Source: Thuidium tamariscinum
Lineage: Eukaryota; Streptophyta; Bryopsida; Hypnales; Thuidiaceae
Assembly (NCBI GenBank): GCA_947034885.2
Contig: OX344758.2
Coordinates: 1,242,501 to 1,306,500 of the forward strand
Direction of reading: 5' to 3'
Length of the DNA: 64,000 nt
Part shown: piece by piece, positions 10,881-20,696 of the stretch
Position numbering within the stretch: position 1 is the first letter of the stretch
Layout: each line of letters starts with the position of its first letter
The notes under the pieces: model-generated
Databases searched by the model: none
What the model saw: the letters and a program-made list of their open reading frames with translations, nothing else
What the model was told of the DNA's origin: nothing
Translations under genes and position numbers: made by a program

Positions 10881-11405
10881 GTGAACATACGTGATGGGCC
10901 CGATCATCGCGCGTTGCATCTCTACGTTGAGAGCACCTCAAAGATATTCAATGTCAAGAACCATGGTAAGCTGACTTTCACCAAGCTCTTTCTCAAACTT
11001 GGGCAAAAACGTTGCAAACGATTCTCTGCCTTGCTTCACCGCCTGAAGCCTATTCAACGCCCGCGCCGGTTGGTCTTGGGGTGTCCCGAGTACTGCCCCA
11101 TCAATTCAAAGCTTGTTATCAGCTTCGACCTTCCACATTGGGTAGCTCTTCCGACTACCATCGAACTTCGAGATGTCCGGCAATCGTTTACGCAACGCAG
11201 GAGTAGTAACTCCATACTGCTGTTGTTGCAAAGATTGCGGCATCATCTGTGACGAAGATGGACCTCCCAATTGCTTTTCAGCTTGTTGTGAAGTAGCAAG
11301 TTCTAAACGCAACCTCATAATTTCCTGTCGATAGTCCTCCTCTGTATATTCTTCTTGTTGTTGCTGATGCAAGATCTCCTCGTTGGAAAGCGCGCTGTCC
11401 CCCAT
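10881..11405 (-). pseudogene. Retrotransposon gag fused in frame to MYB3R
   Basis: The minus strand begins MGDSALSNEEILHQQQQ and continues through a Gln-rich helix to LPDISKFDGSRKSYPMWKVE, a typical gag entry motif. The later segment (ESFATFLPKFEKELGE, GALNVEMQRAMIG, YGTFVQCL) matches the usual second half of retrotransposon gag domains. TGA codons at 11106-11108 and 10938-10940 interrupt it, but there is no indel. The frame continues directly into the MYB3R repeats. The junction falls in a stretch (FVQCLQHRW) that suits both families. No zinc knuckle, protease or reverse transcriptase follows; MYB sequence occupies that position. Confidence 0.7.
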
Positions 11406-11589
11406 CTCCAAAAAGTAGACACGCCTCAACCAACGTCTTCAAGCTTCGCAAAGCTTTCCTTTGCATCCCAGTCCTGTAGTCATCTCCTATCGTTACTACG
11501 AGGGTGGATAAAGTCCTCAATCAACTCGTCCAAATTTTGCCGTTTGAAAAGCTAGGGTGGATTAAGCCCCTTCAAAGAGAGAGAATTTC

Positions 11590-11829
11590 TGGATTATGTA
11601 AGGGTATAGATGTCAAAACAAACATATACTACTGAGTAAAATATAATATTAATCCAGAAATTAAGTTTACAATGAATAAGTATTTATTTATATATTAATC
11701 TCTGTCTAGCTTTAACTTTAACTAACTAAAAGTAAAAATTCTTTTACTTTAACTTCAGTTCTTTGAACTGAAGTTATCCTAGACTAGCGAGTGTACATCC
11801 GGGCTTCTAACTGGGCTTAGCCCATGACA
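11590..11829 (-). mobile_element. Probable LTR of the gag-MYB3R element (5' LTR, minus orientation)
   Basis: Read on the minus strand it begins TGTCATGGGCTAAGCCC at 11829, has a TATA-like TATATAAATAAATA and ends about 190 bp upstream of the gag start. The inner boundary is approximate because no second copy was found. A Leu/Thr-type inverted repeat (CTTCAGTTC...GAACTGAAG) lies inside. Confidence 0.45.
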
Positions 11830-13392
11830 GTTTGACTCTTGGTTTTTTTGTTGGCTTTAGAGTTTGTGATTTTTGTTTGATGCGAATATCAACTGAAGGG
11901 GTAATTTGGTCATAGCCGATGATGCTTAATATGGTATGAATGAGTTATGTATGGATGAATGTTGATTTATGGTAGCTTCATCCCTTGATTTCTCTTGCAT
12001 ACGGTGGGTAATGGTTAAGTGATTTACCATTTTGGATTGCCCTAGGATGTGATAAACTTTATTTGGATAGGTCAAAGTTTTTTACATGAGTCAAAATGGG
12101 AGCTATCTTAATTGGGTAATTGTATACAAAGTACATTTTGTAGTCAGGGTTTAGGGTTTAGAGTTTTAGGGTTTTGGGTTTAGGGTTACAAGGGTGTCAA
12201 AGGGGTTTTGTTACTTCCTATATTGAGGTTTTATAGAAGAATTTGAGTTCTAGGGCACTTGGAATGTCTAGGGGAATCCAGAATTCCCAAACAATTTTTG
12301 ACATTGTGTCTCATTATGGACTTAGGGTTTAGACTAAAATATACTTTGAGGATTTAGGATTTAGGGTTTGGGTCTAGGGATTAGGATTTTGGGTTAGAAG
12401 GGTGTCATTGGGTTTTGTATCTATTAATTTTGAGGTTTTATTATGAAATTTGAGTTCCAAGCTACTTGCAATGGCGATGGAAGTTCAAAAATCCTAGTAA
12501 GCGATTTTTGAAATTATGTTTCATTTTGGACTTATGGTTTTGGGTTTTGGGTATAAATATATCCTTCGGGTATAGGAATTAGGGTATAAATATAGTCTAA
12601 GTCTAGATCCTTCATCCCTAGACGAAGACTTATATTCAAAAGACCATGAATAAAATACAATAAGAACTCTTGCTTTCTATCATTATATTTGAATTCAACC
12701 ACTTGTTCACGTCTCTGGTCCTCTACTGCAAAATCATGATACTTTTGGGAATTCGTAACAATGGTATCATGGCAAACTGTTCATCATATTTGACCAACAA
12801 TTTAGGTCTACAATTCTGGAGACATTTTTGCTAATGCAAATGATAGAGTATCCAAATGCATTTGCGTGCCTGCTGTAGAGAACAAATATGATGTTGAAGC
12901 ACTGTCGTGACATAGCACGGTTGAAGTCACAAAGCTTGCAGGATTCTAGTACGGCTAGTGTCACAATACCATGTTACTACCTTGTGTGATATCCATCACA
13001 AAATCATCCACATTTTAAATCCATACCTTTCATCCAAAATTTTCATCATGTTCCCAAACTATTCTCCACAGTTCCCATCATGTTTCCGCCCTAGTTCCCA
13101 ATGCAATTCTTGTGCTTTCCTCTGTTGTTGTTGCATTGCAACAGGGTGTTTCCCACTAACTTTAATGCCCCACATACAATGGCTCCAGAAGGAGTTAAAT
13201 AGTACTGGAACATCAGTGAGGCGTTCCCCTCCAACTCTAATCCAACGGCCATCCAGCTGTGACGAGGATCGATGGCTGACATAGTGCAATCCGTTTCTTG
13301 AAGTCGAGGTTGGCCTCTAGGGTTTGGAGTCTGGATGTATCGGTCGGACGAGAATCGCGGTTCCAACTTCACTATTGCGAACGAAGTAAAAA
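11830..13392. other. AT-rich spacer with telomere-like patches
   Basis: No supported gene. A short interstitial stretch at 12146-12187 and degenerate versions to about 12600 resemble the plant telomere unit TTTAGGG. Overlapping frames at 13059-13372 (minus) sit just upstream of a TATA box but show no recognisable domain. They could be divergent-promoter sequence or a small unidentified exon. Confidence 0.4.
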
Positions 13393-13400
13393 TATATATA
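13393..13400 (+). promoter_or_regulatory. TATA box separated from its leader by the copia insertion
   Basis: TATATATA precedes the copia target site (13409-13413) by about 10 bp. If the element and one TSD are removed, the sequence continues as CTGCCTCTCTCAGAACCTC, a pyrimidine-rich start-site context followed by the leader of the gene at 18615-21578. The transcription start would then have fallen within a few bases of the insertion. This is inference from spacing. Confidence 0.5.
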
Positions 13401-13413
13401 CTGCCTCTCTCAG

Positions 13414-13673
13414 TGTTAAGATAAAGATCTTATCCATAAACTAAAGATGTTATCCATCTACTAAGCGAACACTAGTTACTGCCAATCCAAAGGTGGTTAA
13501 ATTCAACTCCCACTAGGAGTTATGTATATGTGACAAGCCTCGGTAGGTTCACCCATCTTCTCATATAGATGGATCATCCTTATGGGTGGAATACAGTTGA
13601 AAATATTTTATGGTATTGCTTTGTAGTATTGCTTGGATCTCTTTGCTCTCTATTTTTCTCTCTTATCACAACA
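13414..13673 (+). repeat. Copia 5' LTR (260 bp)
   Basis: It begins TG and ends CA, preceded by the CTCAG duplication. The sequence after it (CGTTATCAACACG) is in the primer-binding position. I did not assign a tRNA. Confidence 0.93.
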
Positions 13674-13761
13674 CGTTATCAACACGATAGCTAGTCTCCC
13701 TTCCTTAGAGTTCAATTGCCTTTGCCCTTCCTTTTGTTTTTGCTATTAGACTTGCAAGACC

Positions 13762-14124
13762 ATGGCTGCATCAACCTTGAAGAATTTGTCAGAGAAGAAG
13801 AAGGCTCCACGCTTGCAACCGTTGTTATTTGGACCATTGGAGGCTGATGGCAACAACTATATGAGGTGGAGCATCGATGCCAGGACACATATGACTGCGG
13901 AGGGGTGGGAAGGTGCCCTGATTTCTCCAATACCGGCGGCCATATCAACTACAACAAAAAGCTGGGCATTGGTTCTTCTCCGAAGACACTTGGATATTGC
14001 ACTCCAGGAGCAATACATCCAAGTTGATGATCCGGCGGAACTATGGAGGCAGCTCGCAGCTAGGTTCCAACATGAGAGAACCATTTTTCTCCCGCAAGCA
14101 CGCAACGATTGGGTGGCGCTTTGA
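13762..14124 (+). pseudogene. Copia gag, N-terminal part
   Basis: The ATG at 13762 opens a typical plant copia gag start (LLFGPLEADGNNYMRWSIDA), continuing to a conserved ERTIFLPQARNDW segment. A TGA at 14122-14124 stops the frame, but the same frame continues immediately as the next segment, so this is a point-mutation stop in one gag-pol ORF. Confidence 0.9.
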
Positions 14125-14127
14125 GTC

Positions 14128-15507
14128 TTGGACTTCACCAACTTGGTCTCCTTCAATGCCGAGCTGCACCGAATAGTTGCTCAACTGTGCCTATGCGGGG
14201 AGACGGTCACCGAACGGGAGTTAATTGATAAGACTCTCCAAACCTTTCCCTCTGCTTCTGCTTTGTTAGCTCAGCAATATCGAAACATGAGGTTTCCAAC
14301 ACACTCGGAACTAATGTCATACTTGCTACTAGTTGAAAAGGAACAACAATTGCTCTTGAAGAATGAAGAACGCAAACCGGGCAGGGAGGTGAACACCACG
14401 GAGCTACCCATTAGGAGACCACGGGGCAACCAGAAGTGGAGGCAACAACAACCCAACCGACCATACCCTCCAAAATCAAATGATAAGTTATCTAATCACA
14501 ATTCTTCTAGCTTTCAGTCTAGGTCAAAAACTTGCAATTGCCACAAGTGTGGACGCCCTGGTCACTTGCAACGAAATTGTCGGTCCACCGAATGTAGTAA
14601 GTGTGGTCGTTTCGGTCATCCATCTAAGGATTGTAGAACTAGTCAATGTCAAAAGTGTGGCCAACCAGGCCATGTAGTACAAAATTGTCGGGCCAGTGAG
14701 TATCTAGTTAAGATATACAAGGAGTTACAACAATTTAGGAAGGGTCCGAGAGAGTCTCACTCCCTAGATGCTCCATCCCTAGATGGAACTGACCCCGAAA
14801 ACTACATGACAATCACATCAGTTTATCACACATCTAGTAAGTTAGAGGCAGATGAGGACATAGTCCTCATTGATAGTGGATCCACTCACACGATCCTTAG
14901 GGATCCAAAGTACTTTGAGTTTTCGAGACATGATTTCGAAACTGGTACCTGGCAGACCTATGAACTAAACACAGTAGCTGGAAGACGGACATTCAAGTTC
15001 CGTGAGGGCCAGGCACGTGTCACACTGCCTGGAGGCGCCACCCTCATTTGTGACCATACCATGTACGCGCCGGAGGCTAACCGAAGCCTGATCAGCTTTC
15101 AAGACCTCCGGGCAAATGGTGTTCATGTCCTAACCTCGATTAAGGACGGAAGAGAGACACTTGACCTTTGGCAAGAGCAAATTTGCCTTGCCACCGCACA
15201 ATGCGGAGCAAGTGGCCTATATGAGCTTGTAATCTCCCGTCTGCCTAGCGGACGTAAAACTGTTCCACCTAGTGGAGGCTCTTCATACTCAGTGATCGCT
15301 CCAAATAAGACCAACTTATGGCATAGACGCATGGGTCACCCAGGAGCTACAATGTTCAGGAGGATGTTGCCCCTGCTTGTGGGACATGAGGTTTGTACCA
15401 GTGATGCAAACAAGGTTGGAGCGTGTGATGCCTATGCCCAAGGAAAGCTGATTTTGAAGCCTTCACGTTGGAAGCTACCAAGCGAGCTTCCACCTCTACT
15501 CCAATGA
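14128..15507 (+). pseudogene. Copia gag C-terminus, protease and integrase N-terminus
   Basis: Same frame as the preceding segment. It contains three consecutive CCHC zinc knuckles at about 14535-14695 (CHKCGRPGHLQRNC, CSKCGRFGHPSKDC, CQKCGQPGHVVQNC), a protease active site IDSGSTHTIL near 14870, and the integrase-side block LWHRRMGHPG. It ends with an in-frame TGA at 15505-15507 just before the integrase catalytic core. Most copia gags carry one knuckle, so three is unusual. Confidence 0.93.
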
Positions 15508-16149
15508 CTTCAAGGTGACATTTGTGGCCCTATCACTCCCGCATCAGGACCCTTCAGGTATTACTTAGTCCTAGTTGATGCTACTGGGGTTCACTTTGAA
15601 GTTTCTTTGTTAAGTACTCGAAACATAGCTTTTGCTAAAGTCCTAGCATCCCTGTTGAAATTCAGAACCCATTTCCCAGACTACCCAGTCAAAACTCTTC
15701 GTATGGACAATGCTAAGGAATTTAGGTCACAAAAGTTTGAGGACTATTGTGTAGCAACAGGCATCTCACTCACATACGATGTCCCATATGAGCATTCCCA
15801 AAACGGGCTAGCTGAGGCCTTCATCAAGAAGATCCAGCTTATCAGTCGCCCCTTGTTACTCCATGCTAAACTCCCTTCCTTTTTCTGGTCACACACGGTA
15901 CTCCATACAGCAACCCTGCTGAGATACCGCCCTACCTTGCTTAACGAGCATTCACCTTTAGAGATTTTGACTAGACGCCTTCCAGATGTCTCTCATTTCA
16001 AAGTTTTTGGTTGCAAAGTTTGGGTGCCTGTCCCTGAGCCTGAACGTAAAACAATAGGGTCACATCGCCAGGAAGGTATTTATGTTGGTTTTGACTCTCC
16101 AAGTATCATTAGATATGTCTCTCCCAAATTAAACCGGAACTTTGCATAA
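15508..16149 (+). pseudogene. Copia integrase catalytic core
   Basis: It continues in the same frame after the TGA. The D,D,E residues are visible: GDICGPI, RMDNAKEF and NGLAEAFIKK. The downstream FGCKVWVPVPEPER and YVGFDSPSIIRY words are typical copia. The frame ends at TAA 16147-16149, where the reading shifts to another frame. Confidence 0.93.
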
Positions 16150-16622
16150 GGCTCGGTTCCAGAATTGTCAATTTGATGAACGTGTCTTTCCTTCTCTCAC
16201 CTTAGTTGGACCTACTTCATCCCTTACATTTTCTGCTCCAGAAACATTCACATTGAATCTTGATCCACGTACTGGCCTTGTGGATTCCGAGGTCCAGCGA
16301 TTGCTTGAGCTCAAGGCTTTAGCTGACAAGCTCCCTGATGGATTCAGTGACTCCGAACGCATTACAAGGAATCCCCTTCCTGAGGTAGGTCAGCCCTCCC
16401 TTAGCATATTACCTCATAGAGATACCATCTCCTCTTTACTTCCCCAAGCTAAGAAGCCTAGGTCTAGCCACCATGGGGAAATTTTCACTTTCCTTGACCA
16501 ATTTGATCCTTTACCTTGCTCACCACATGAAACTCTTTCAGTCATATCTTTTGTTACTAGCTTGATTACTCCATCCTCTAATCCCCTTACGTTAGAGGCA
16601 GCCAAGGCCAACCCAGATTGGC
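16142..16622 (+). pseudogene. Copia integrase-RT linker in a shifted frame
   Basis: The expected sequence after integrase (ARFQNCQFDERVFPSL) is found in the +2 frame, showing an indel near 16142. The segment runs through a Pro/Ser/Leu-rich linker to AKANPDWP. There the frame returns to the original one by a single missing base near 16620. Confidence 0.85.
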
Positions 16623-18179
16623 CCAATGGTCTGAAGCCATTCAGCATGAGTATGCATCTTTGCAAAAGCATCAAGTCTTTGGTCCACTTGTAACCAACTT
16701 GGCCACCAAGCCAGTTGGGCACAAGCTTATCTTCACTAAGAAACGAAATGTCCAAGGTCAAGTTGTTCGTTATAAGGTCCGTCTAGTTGCCCAGGGTTTT
16801 ACTCAACGTCCAGGTGTTGATTACACCTTCACCTACTCTCCAGTCATGGACTCAACTACATTCCGATATTTGTTAGGAATGGTAGTCCAATATACCTTAG
16901 AAACCCACTTGTTGGATGTAGTCATGGCCTATCTCTATGGTCCTTTAGATGCACACTTGTACATCAAGCCACCACCTGATTATCTAACCCAGTCCATCCC
17001 AGCTGATTCTGCTCACTCATATTCTGGCCTTAAGCTCCAACGCGCTCTCTATGGCCTGAAACAAGCCGGCCGGATGTGGTACTCCCATCTTCATTCCTTT
17101 CTTATTGATCATAAGTTTCAACATGATCAAAGTCTACCTTGCATCTTTACCCTTCGTGATACTACAGGATTTGCCATAGTAGCCGTGTACGTAGATGATC
17201 TGAACCTCATAGGAACCGCGGCTACATGCTTGCATGTAGTGAAATTGCTTACTGACCGCTTCGAAATGAAGCTACTGGGTAAGACCTCCTATTGTCTAGG
17301 GCTCCAAGTTGAACATCTACCGGATGGAAGTTTATTTCTACACCAGACCACTTATACTCAGAAGGTGTTGAAGCGCTTTGGAATGGACAAGGCCAGCCCC
17401 TTGTCAACTCCAATGATCGGCCGAAGCAAGACCAAAGATGATCCTTATCATCCTTGCGAGGAGGAGGAGGAGTTTGATAGAACACGTTACCTTGTGGCCG
17501 TAGGAACACTACTCTATCTCTCAACTTTTACCAGGCCGGACATCTCCTTCGCGGTCAGCGTGCTAGCGAGGCACAACCAAAAACCATCAACCCGACATTG
17601 GAGCGCGGTGAAACACCTCTACAGATACTTACGAGGCACCGAAGATTTAGGACTTCACTACATGAAGGATGGAACATCAGAGATTGTGGGCTATGCAGAT
17701 GCAGGATACAAGTCTGATACGGTTTCCGGCAAGTCACAAACCGGTTATATCTTCCTCCAAAACAACGCCCCGATCTCGTGGAAGTCAGCCAAGCAAACAG
17801 TGACCGCGACATCAACGAATCACTCCGAACTCATCGCCTTTCATGAAGCAACTCGGGAAGCTGTTTGGCTCCACAACCTATACAGGATCATCATGCAACA
17901 ATGCGGCCTGAGCGTGGCATCTACACCAACCATTGTCTTTGAAGACAACGCCGCATGTGTAGCTCAAGTAGGCACGGGCTTCATCAAGAGTGACTGTGTC
18001 AAGCATATTGATCCTCAAATTTTTAGCTTCACTCAGGAGTTGATCTCCAACGGGCAAATCAAAGTCAAGAAAATTGAGTCCTTGCTGATCTCCTCACAAA
18101 GGCCCTCCCTGCTTACACACATCGCAGACTTGTCCAAAAGGCCGGAATGAAGCTCCTACACGAGCTGACTTCCACATAG
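16618..18179 (+). pseudogene. Copia reverse transcriptase and RNase H
   Basis: The RT core is complete, including FTKKRNVQGQVVRYKVRLVA, ALYGLKQAGRMW and the catalytic AVYVDDLNLIG. RNase H follows (GYADAGYKSD, SKSAKQTVTATSTNHSE-like, FEDNAACVA). The frame closes at 18150. The conserved terminus (ADLLTKALPAYTHRRLVQKA) is read in another frame to TAG 18177-18179, so a third indel lies near 18070. Confidence 0.93.
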
Positions 18180-18354
18180 ATACACTCTTTTCTATACTCT
18201 GCACATTTTTCCTTGCTATGAAGGTTTTTCTGTTCAAAGATAGTTTTTAACGAGGTATCCTAGCGATTGAGGAGGAGTTATTCATTGGTGCCATAGCAAT
18301 CAGTAGTATACAAAGCTTAAAATTTTTAGCATTAACTTAGTGCTCAAGGAGGAG

Positions 18355-18614
18355 TGTTAAGATAAAGATCTTATCCATAAACTAAAGATGTTATCCATCT
18401 ACTAAGCGAACACTAGTTACTGCCAATCCAAAGGTGGTTAAATTCAACTCCCACTGGGAGTTATGTATATGTAACAAGCCTCGGTAGGTTCACCCATCTT
18501 CTCATATAGATGGATCATCCTTATGGGTGGAATACAGTTGAAAATATTTTATGGTATTGCTTTGTAGTATTGCTTGGATCTCTTTGCTCTCTATTTTTCT
18601 CTCTTATCACAACA
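18355..18614 (+). repeat. Copia 3' LTR (260 bp)
   Basis: Same length and ends as the 5' LTR, with two transitions between them. It now lies directly upstream of the leader of the next gene and could act as a replacement promoter. That effect is inference. Confidence 0.93.
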
Positions 18615-18679
18615 CTCAGAACCTCTCTTCCTCCCCTCTCTCGTCTGCTTTCAATACCTCTACGTGTGGTTTGAGAGCC

Positions 18680-19075
18680 CCAGTGCCTGCGGTTTCAGAT
18701 CGCTCCTGTTCCGGTTTGTTGTATGTGTTCCTGAGCGGAGTGTTGCGGGTGTGGAATATTTCAGTCTGAGGATTCACGTCTGCATCTTGAGGTACGTTTG
18801 TGCTTTCATAGTATGTGCACTCGTTTCTTATCTTTTTGTGCGCCGATGGTTTTGTTTCTGTTTGTGTGAACCTCGGGTTAGTTTCGATTTTCAGAGCTTC
18901 AGTGCGTGGGGTTTCGGATCTCGTCCATTCCGGTTTGCTGTGTGTGCTCCTGAGCGGAGTGCCACGTCTGCAGCTTGAGGTGCGTGTTTGCTTTCATAGT
19001 ATGTGCACTCGTTTCTGATCTTTTTGTGCGCCAGTGATTTTGTTTCTATTTCTGTTTGGGCTCGTTTCGATTTTC
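18680..19075 (+). repeat. 188-bp tandem duplication in the 5' leader, each copy with a splice-donor-like site
   Basis: A block including CTGAGCGGAGTG..., CTTGAGGT(A/G)CGT, CTTTCATAGTATGTGCACTCG and TTTTTGTGCGCC occurs twice, the copies offset by 188 bp. GAG|GTACGT and GAG|GTGCGT resemble 5' splice donors, so both copies may end a noncoding first exon. The region to about 19674 would then contain a leader intron. Confidence 0.75.
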
Positions 19076-19674
19076 TTGTGTGGAGGTTCAACGGCATTGC
19101 ACTGCCATCTGGTTTGGATGCGTTGCGATTTCATGCAGTGTTTGAGTGACTACTGCGAAGAAACTCCGCTATTTTTATGCTTCTATGGATCGTGTTTTCC
19201 TCAAATCGGACACATCGGACACACTTGCTGTTTTCTTTCTTGTTTGCTTGTTTTCTCCCTCATTTTCCATTTTCTTTTCTTTTCTTTTTTCTTGCATGTT
19301 TTCTTGGTGTGTTGTTAAGTTGGCGATGGGAAGTTGTTTTATGTTTGCGTTTCACATTGAAATTTCAAGTAATGGCTCATGAGAGTTATCGGTGTTGTTT
19401 ACAACTCAACGTCCTGAATCATACTGCATCGCTATTTTCTCTTTGATGGATGCACTCATTTGGATCGTCTTTATCAACACCTTGCAGATGTTGTGCCAAT
19501 GCTGTTTGCTATCTACTTCTTGCTGCTTTCTTTGTATCTTTTCACTTAGGGTTTCGTTTTTCTTGCTTCTTGGTGTAGGGATCATGGAGCCATGTGAAAC
19601 CCTTTTTAACATTTCTTCATAATCTAGTTTATTATCAAAATCTTGCAACCGCGAAGTGAGTGGTGCTTGTTCTG

Positions 19675-20049
19675 ATGGCACCCGAGTCAATTTCCATTGC
19701 GACTTGCATCAATACAATCTTCTCAAACCTTTCCGGCGATCAACGGGATACAATCCGTGGTAAGTTGGAGAACGAGTTTATCTTCTTTCAGGAAGATTTG
19801 AAGAATTATACAGTTGATGAACTACATGATATGGTCAAGGTCCCACTAAATGCTGCAAAGACTTTGGAGAGTTCTGGGCTCTTGAAAGATCCTGCAGCAC
19901 CAACAGGTACAAAATCTAACTTTGTTGCAGTTGGCTGGAAAGACCACATCATGGACAGTGTGCTTAGGGTTACCATGAAGGCTTTCTCCAATGATTTATG
20001 GGCAGCTGCTACTCTTTGGTCTACTTTAGGGTTTCGTCAGGTCTGTCTT
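19675..20049 (+). CDS. Exon of a Crinkler-like protein gene, N-terminal region
   Basis: The ATG at 19675 opens a frame of 125 codons (MAPESISIATCINTIFSNLS...) with helical, charged content and no named domain. A donor-like CTT|GTAAGC follows at 20050, in phase 0. The segment lies between the long leader and the downstream nuclease-like ORF on the same strand, with a roughly 0.6-kb AT/T-rich intron-like gap. The exon assignment is inferred; no transcript evidence is available. Confidence 0.5.
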
Positions 20050-20696
20050 GTAAGCGTCATGTGTGATCTTCTTCTGTAATTTTGGCATTAAATATGTCGG
20101 TACTTCATATCGAATCGTGTATGTCTGTATTGGTTGAAATAGTGCACCTAGGTGAACAGACTTCTTCTTCTGGGAAGCAGATTTCAGTACTCTTTTAGGT
20201 TCGACTTAGACTTAGCTGTTCTTGCGTAAACCCCACATCCTATTTTACAAATCGTATTTGCAAGTGCTGAGGGTTTGTGCTGTCGTGTGGTAGCGTCCTG
20301 CAGAGCTGTTGTCTTTGCATCCTTGTGCAGTGCTACTAGCCGTATCATATTAGAAAGAGCTACTACTCTTGCAAGAATTTCTTGTGTTGATGCTCAATCA
20401 TGTTTGTGCCTGTTTGGGGGCCGGTGATCGTTAGTATGGGTTGTTGAAACATGTTTGTGTCTTTGGTTTGGGCTTGTGTCTTACTAATCGGGTTTAGGGT
20501 TAATGTTCTTACGGCTCGTAATCGGTCTTGTGGCTCTTGATTATGGGCCTACTTTAGAGTTTCCAGGTTTTCCAGTCTTAGAAGACTCCTAGCTGCTTTA
20601 GACTCCTTGCTCCAATTAATTTTATACGTGCTTGCAGCAGGGCAGGCTACTCCGGAGCAAGATGACGTTCTTCAGAAGTTGCTAGAAGGATTTTAG
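20050..20696 (+). other. Probable phase-0 intron with two possible acceptors
   Basis: It begins GTAAGC. One acceptor, GGGCAG ending at 20645, would add 16 codons (ATPEQDDVLQKLLEGF) and then hit TAG 20694-20696. A second acceptor, GGATTTTAG ending at 20696, would put that TAG inside the intron and start the next exon exactly at ATG 20697. Both keep phase 0. Confidence 0.4.

Larger units (their letters stand above)
13414..18614 (+). mobile_element. Full-length Ty1/copia LTR retrotransposon, young but coding-defective
   Basis: The two 260-bp LTRs (TGTTAAG...CACAACA) have two visible differences, both A/G transitions. The 5-bp target duplication CTCAG is at 13409-13413 and 18615-18619. Internal order is gag with CCHC knuckles, protease, integrase, reverse transcriptase and RNase H, the copia order. 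A purine tract (CAAGGAGGAG) sits immediately before the 3' LTR. The internal coding sequence carries two in-frame stops and at least three frameshifts, so this copy could move only in trans. Confidence 0.95.

Noticed and set aside
19034-19622. Overlapping plus-strand frames rich in Phe, Leu and Cys
   Set aside because: T-rich leader/intron sequence; not domain-bearing.
19896-19930. Donor/acceptor-like pair inside the 19675 exon
   Set aside because: The implied intron of about 34 nt is too short for plants, and the frame is open through it.
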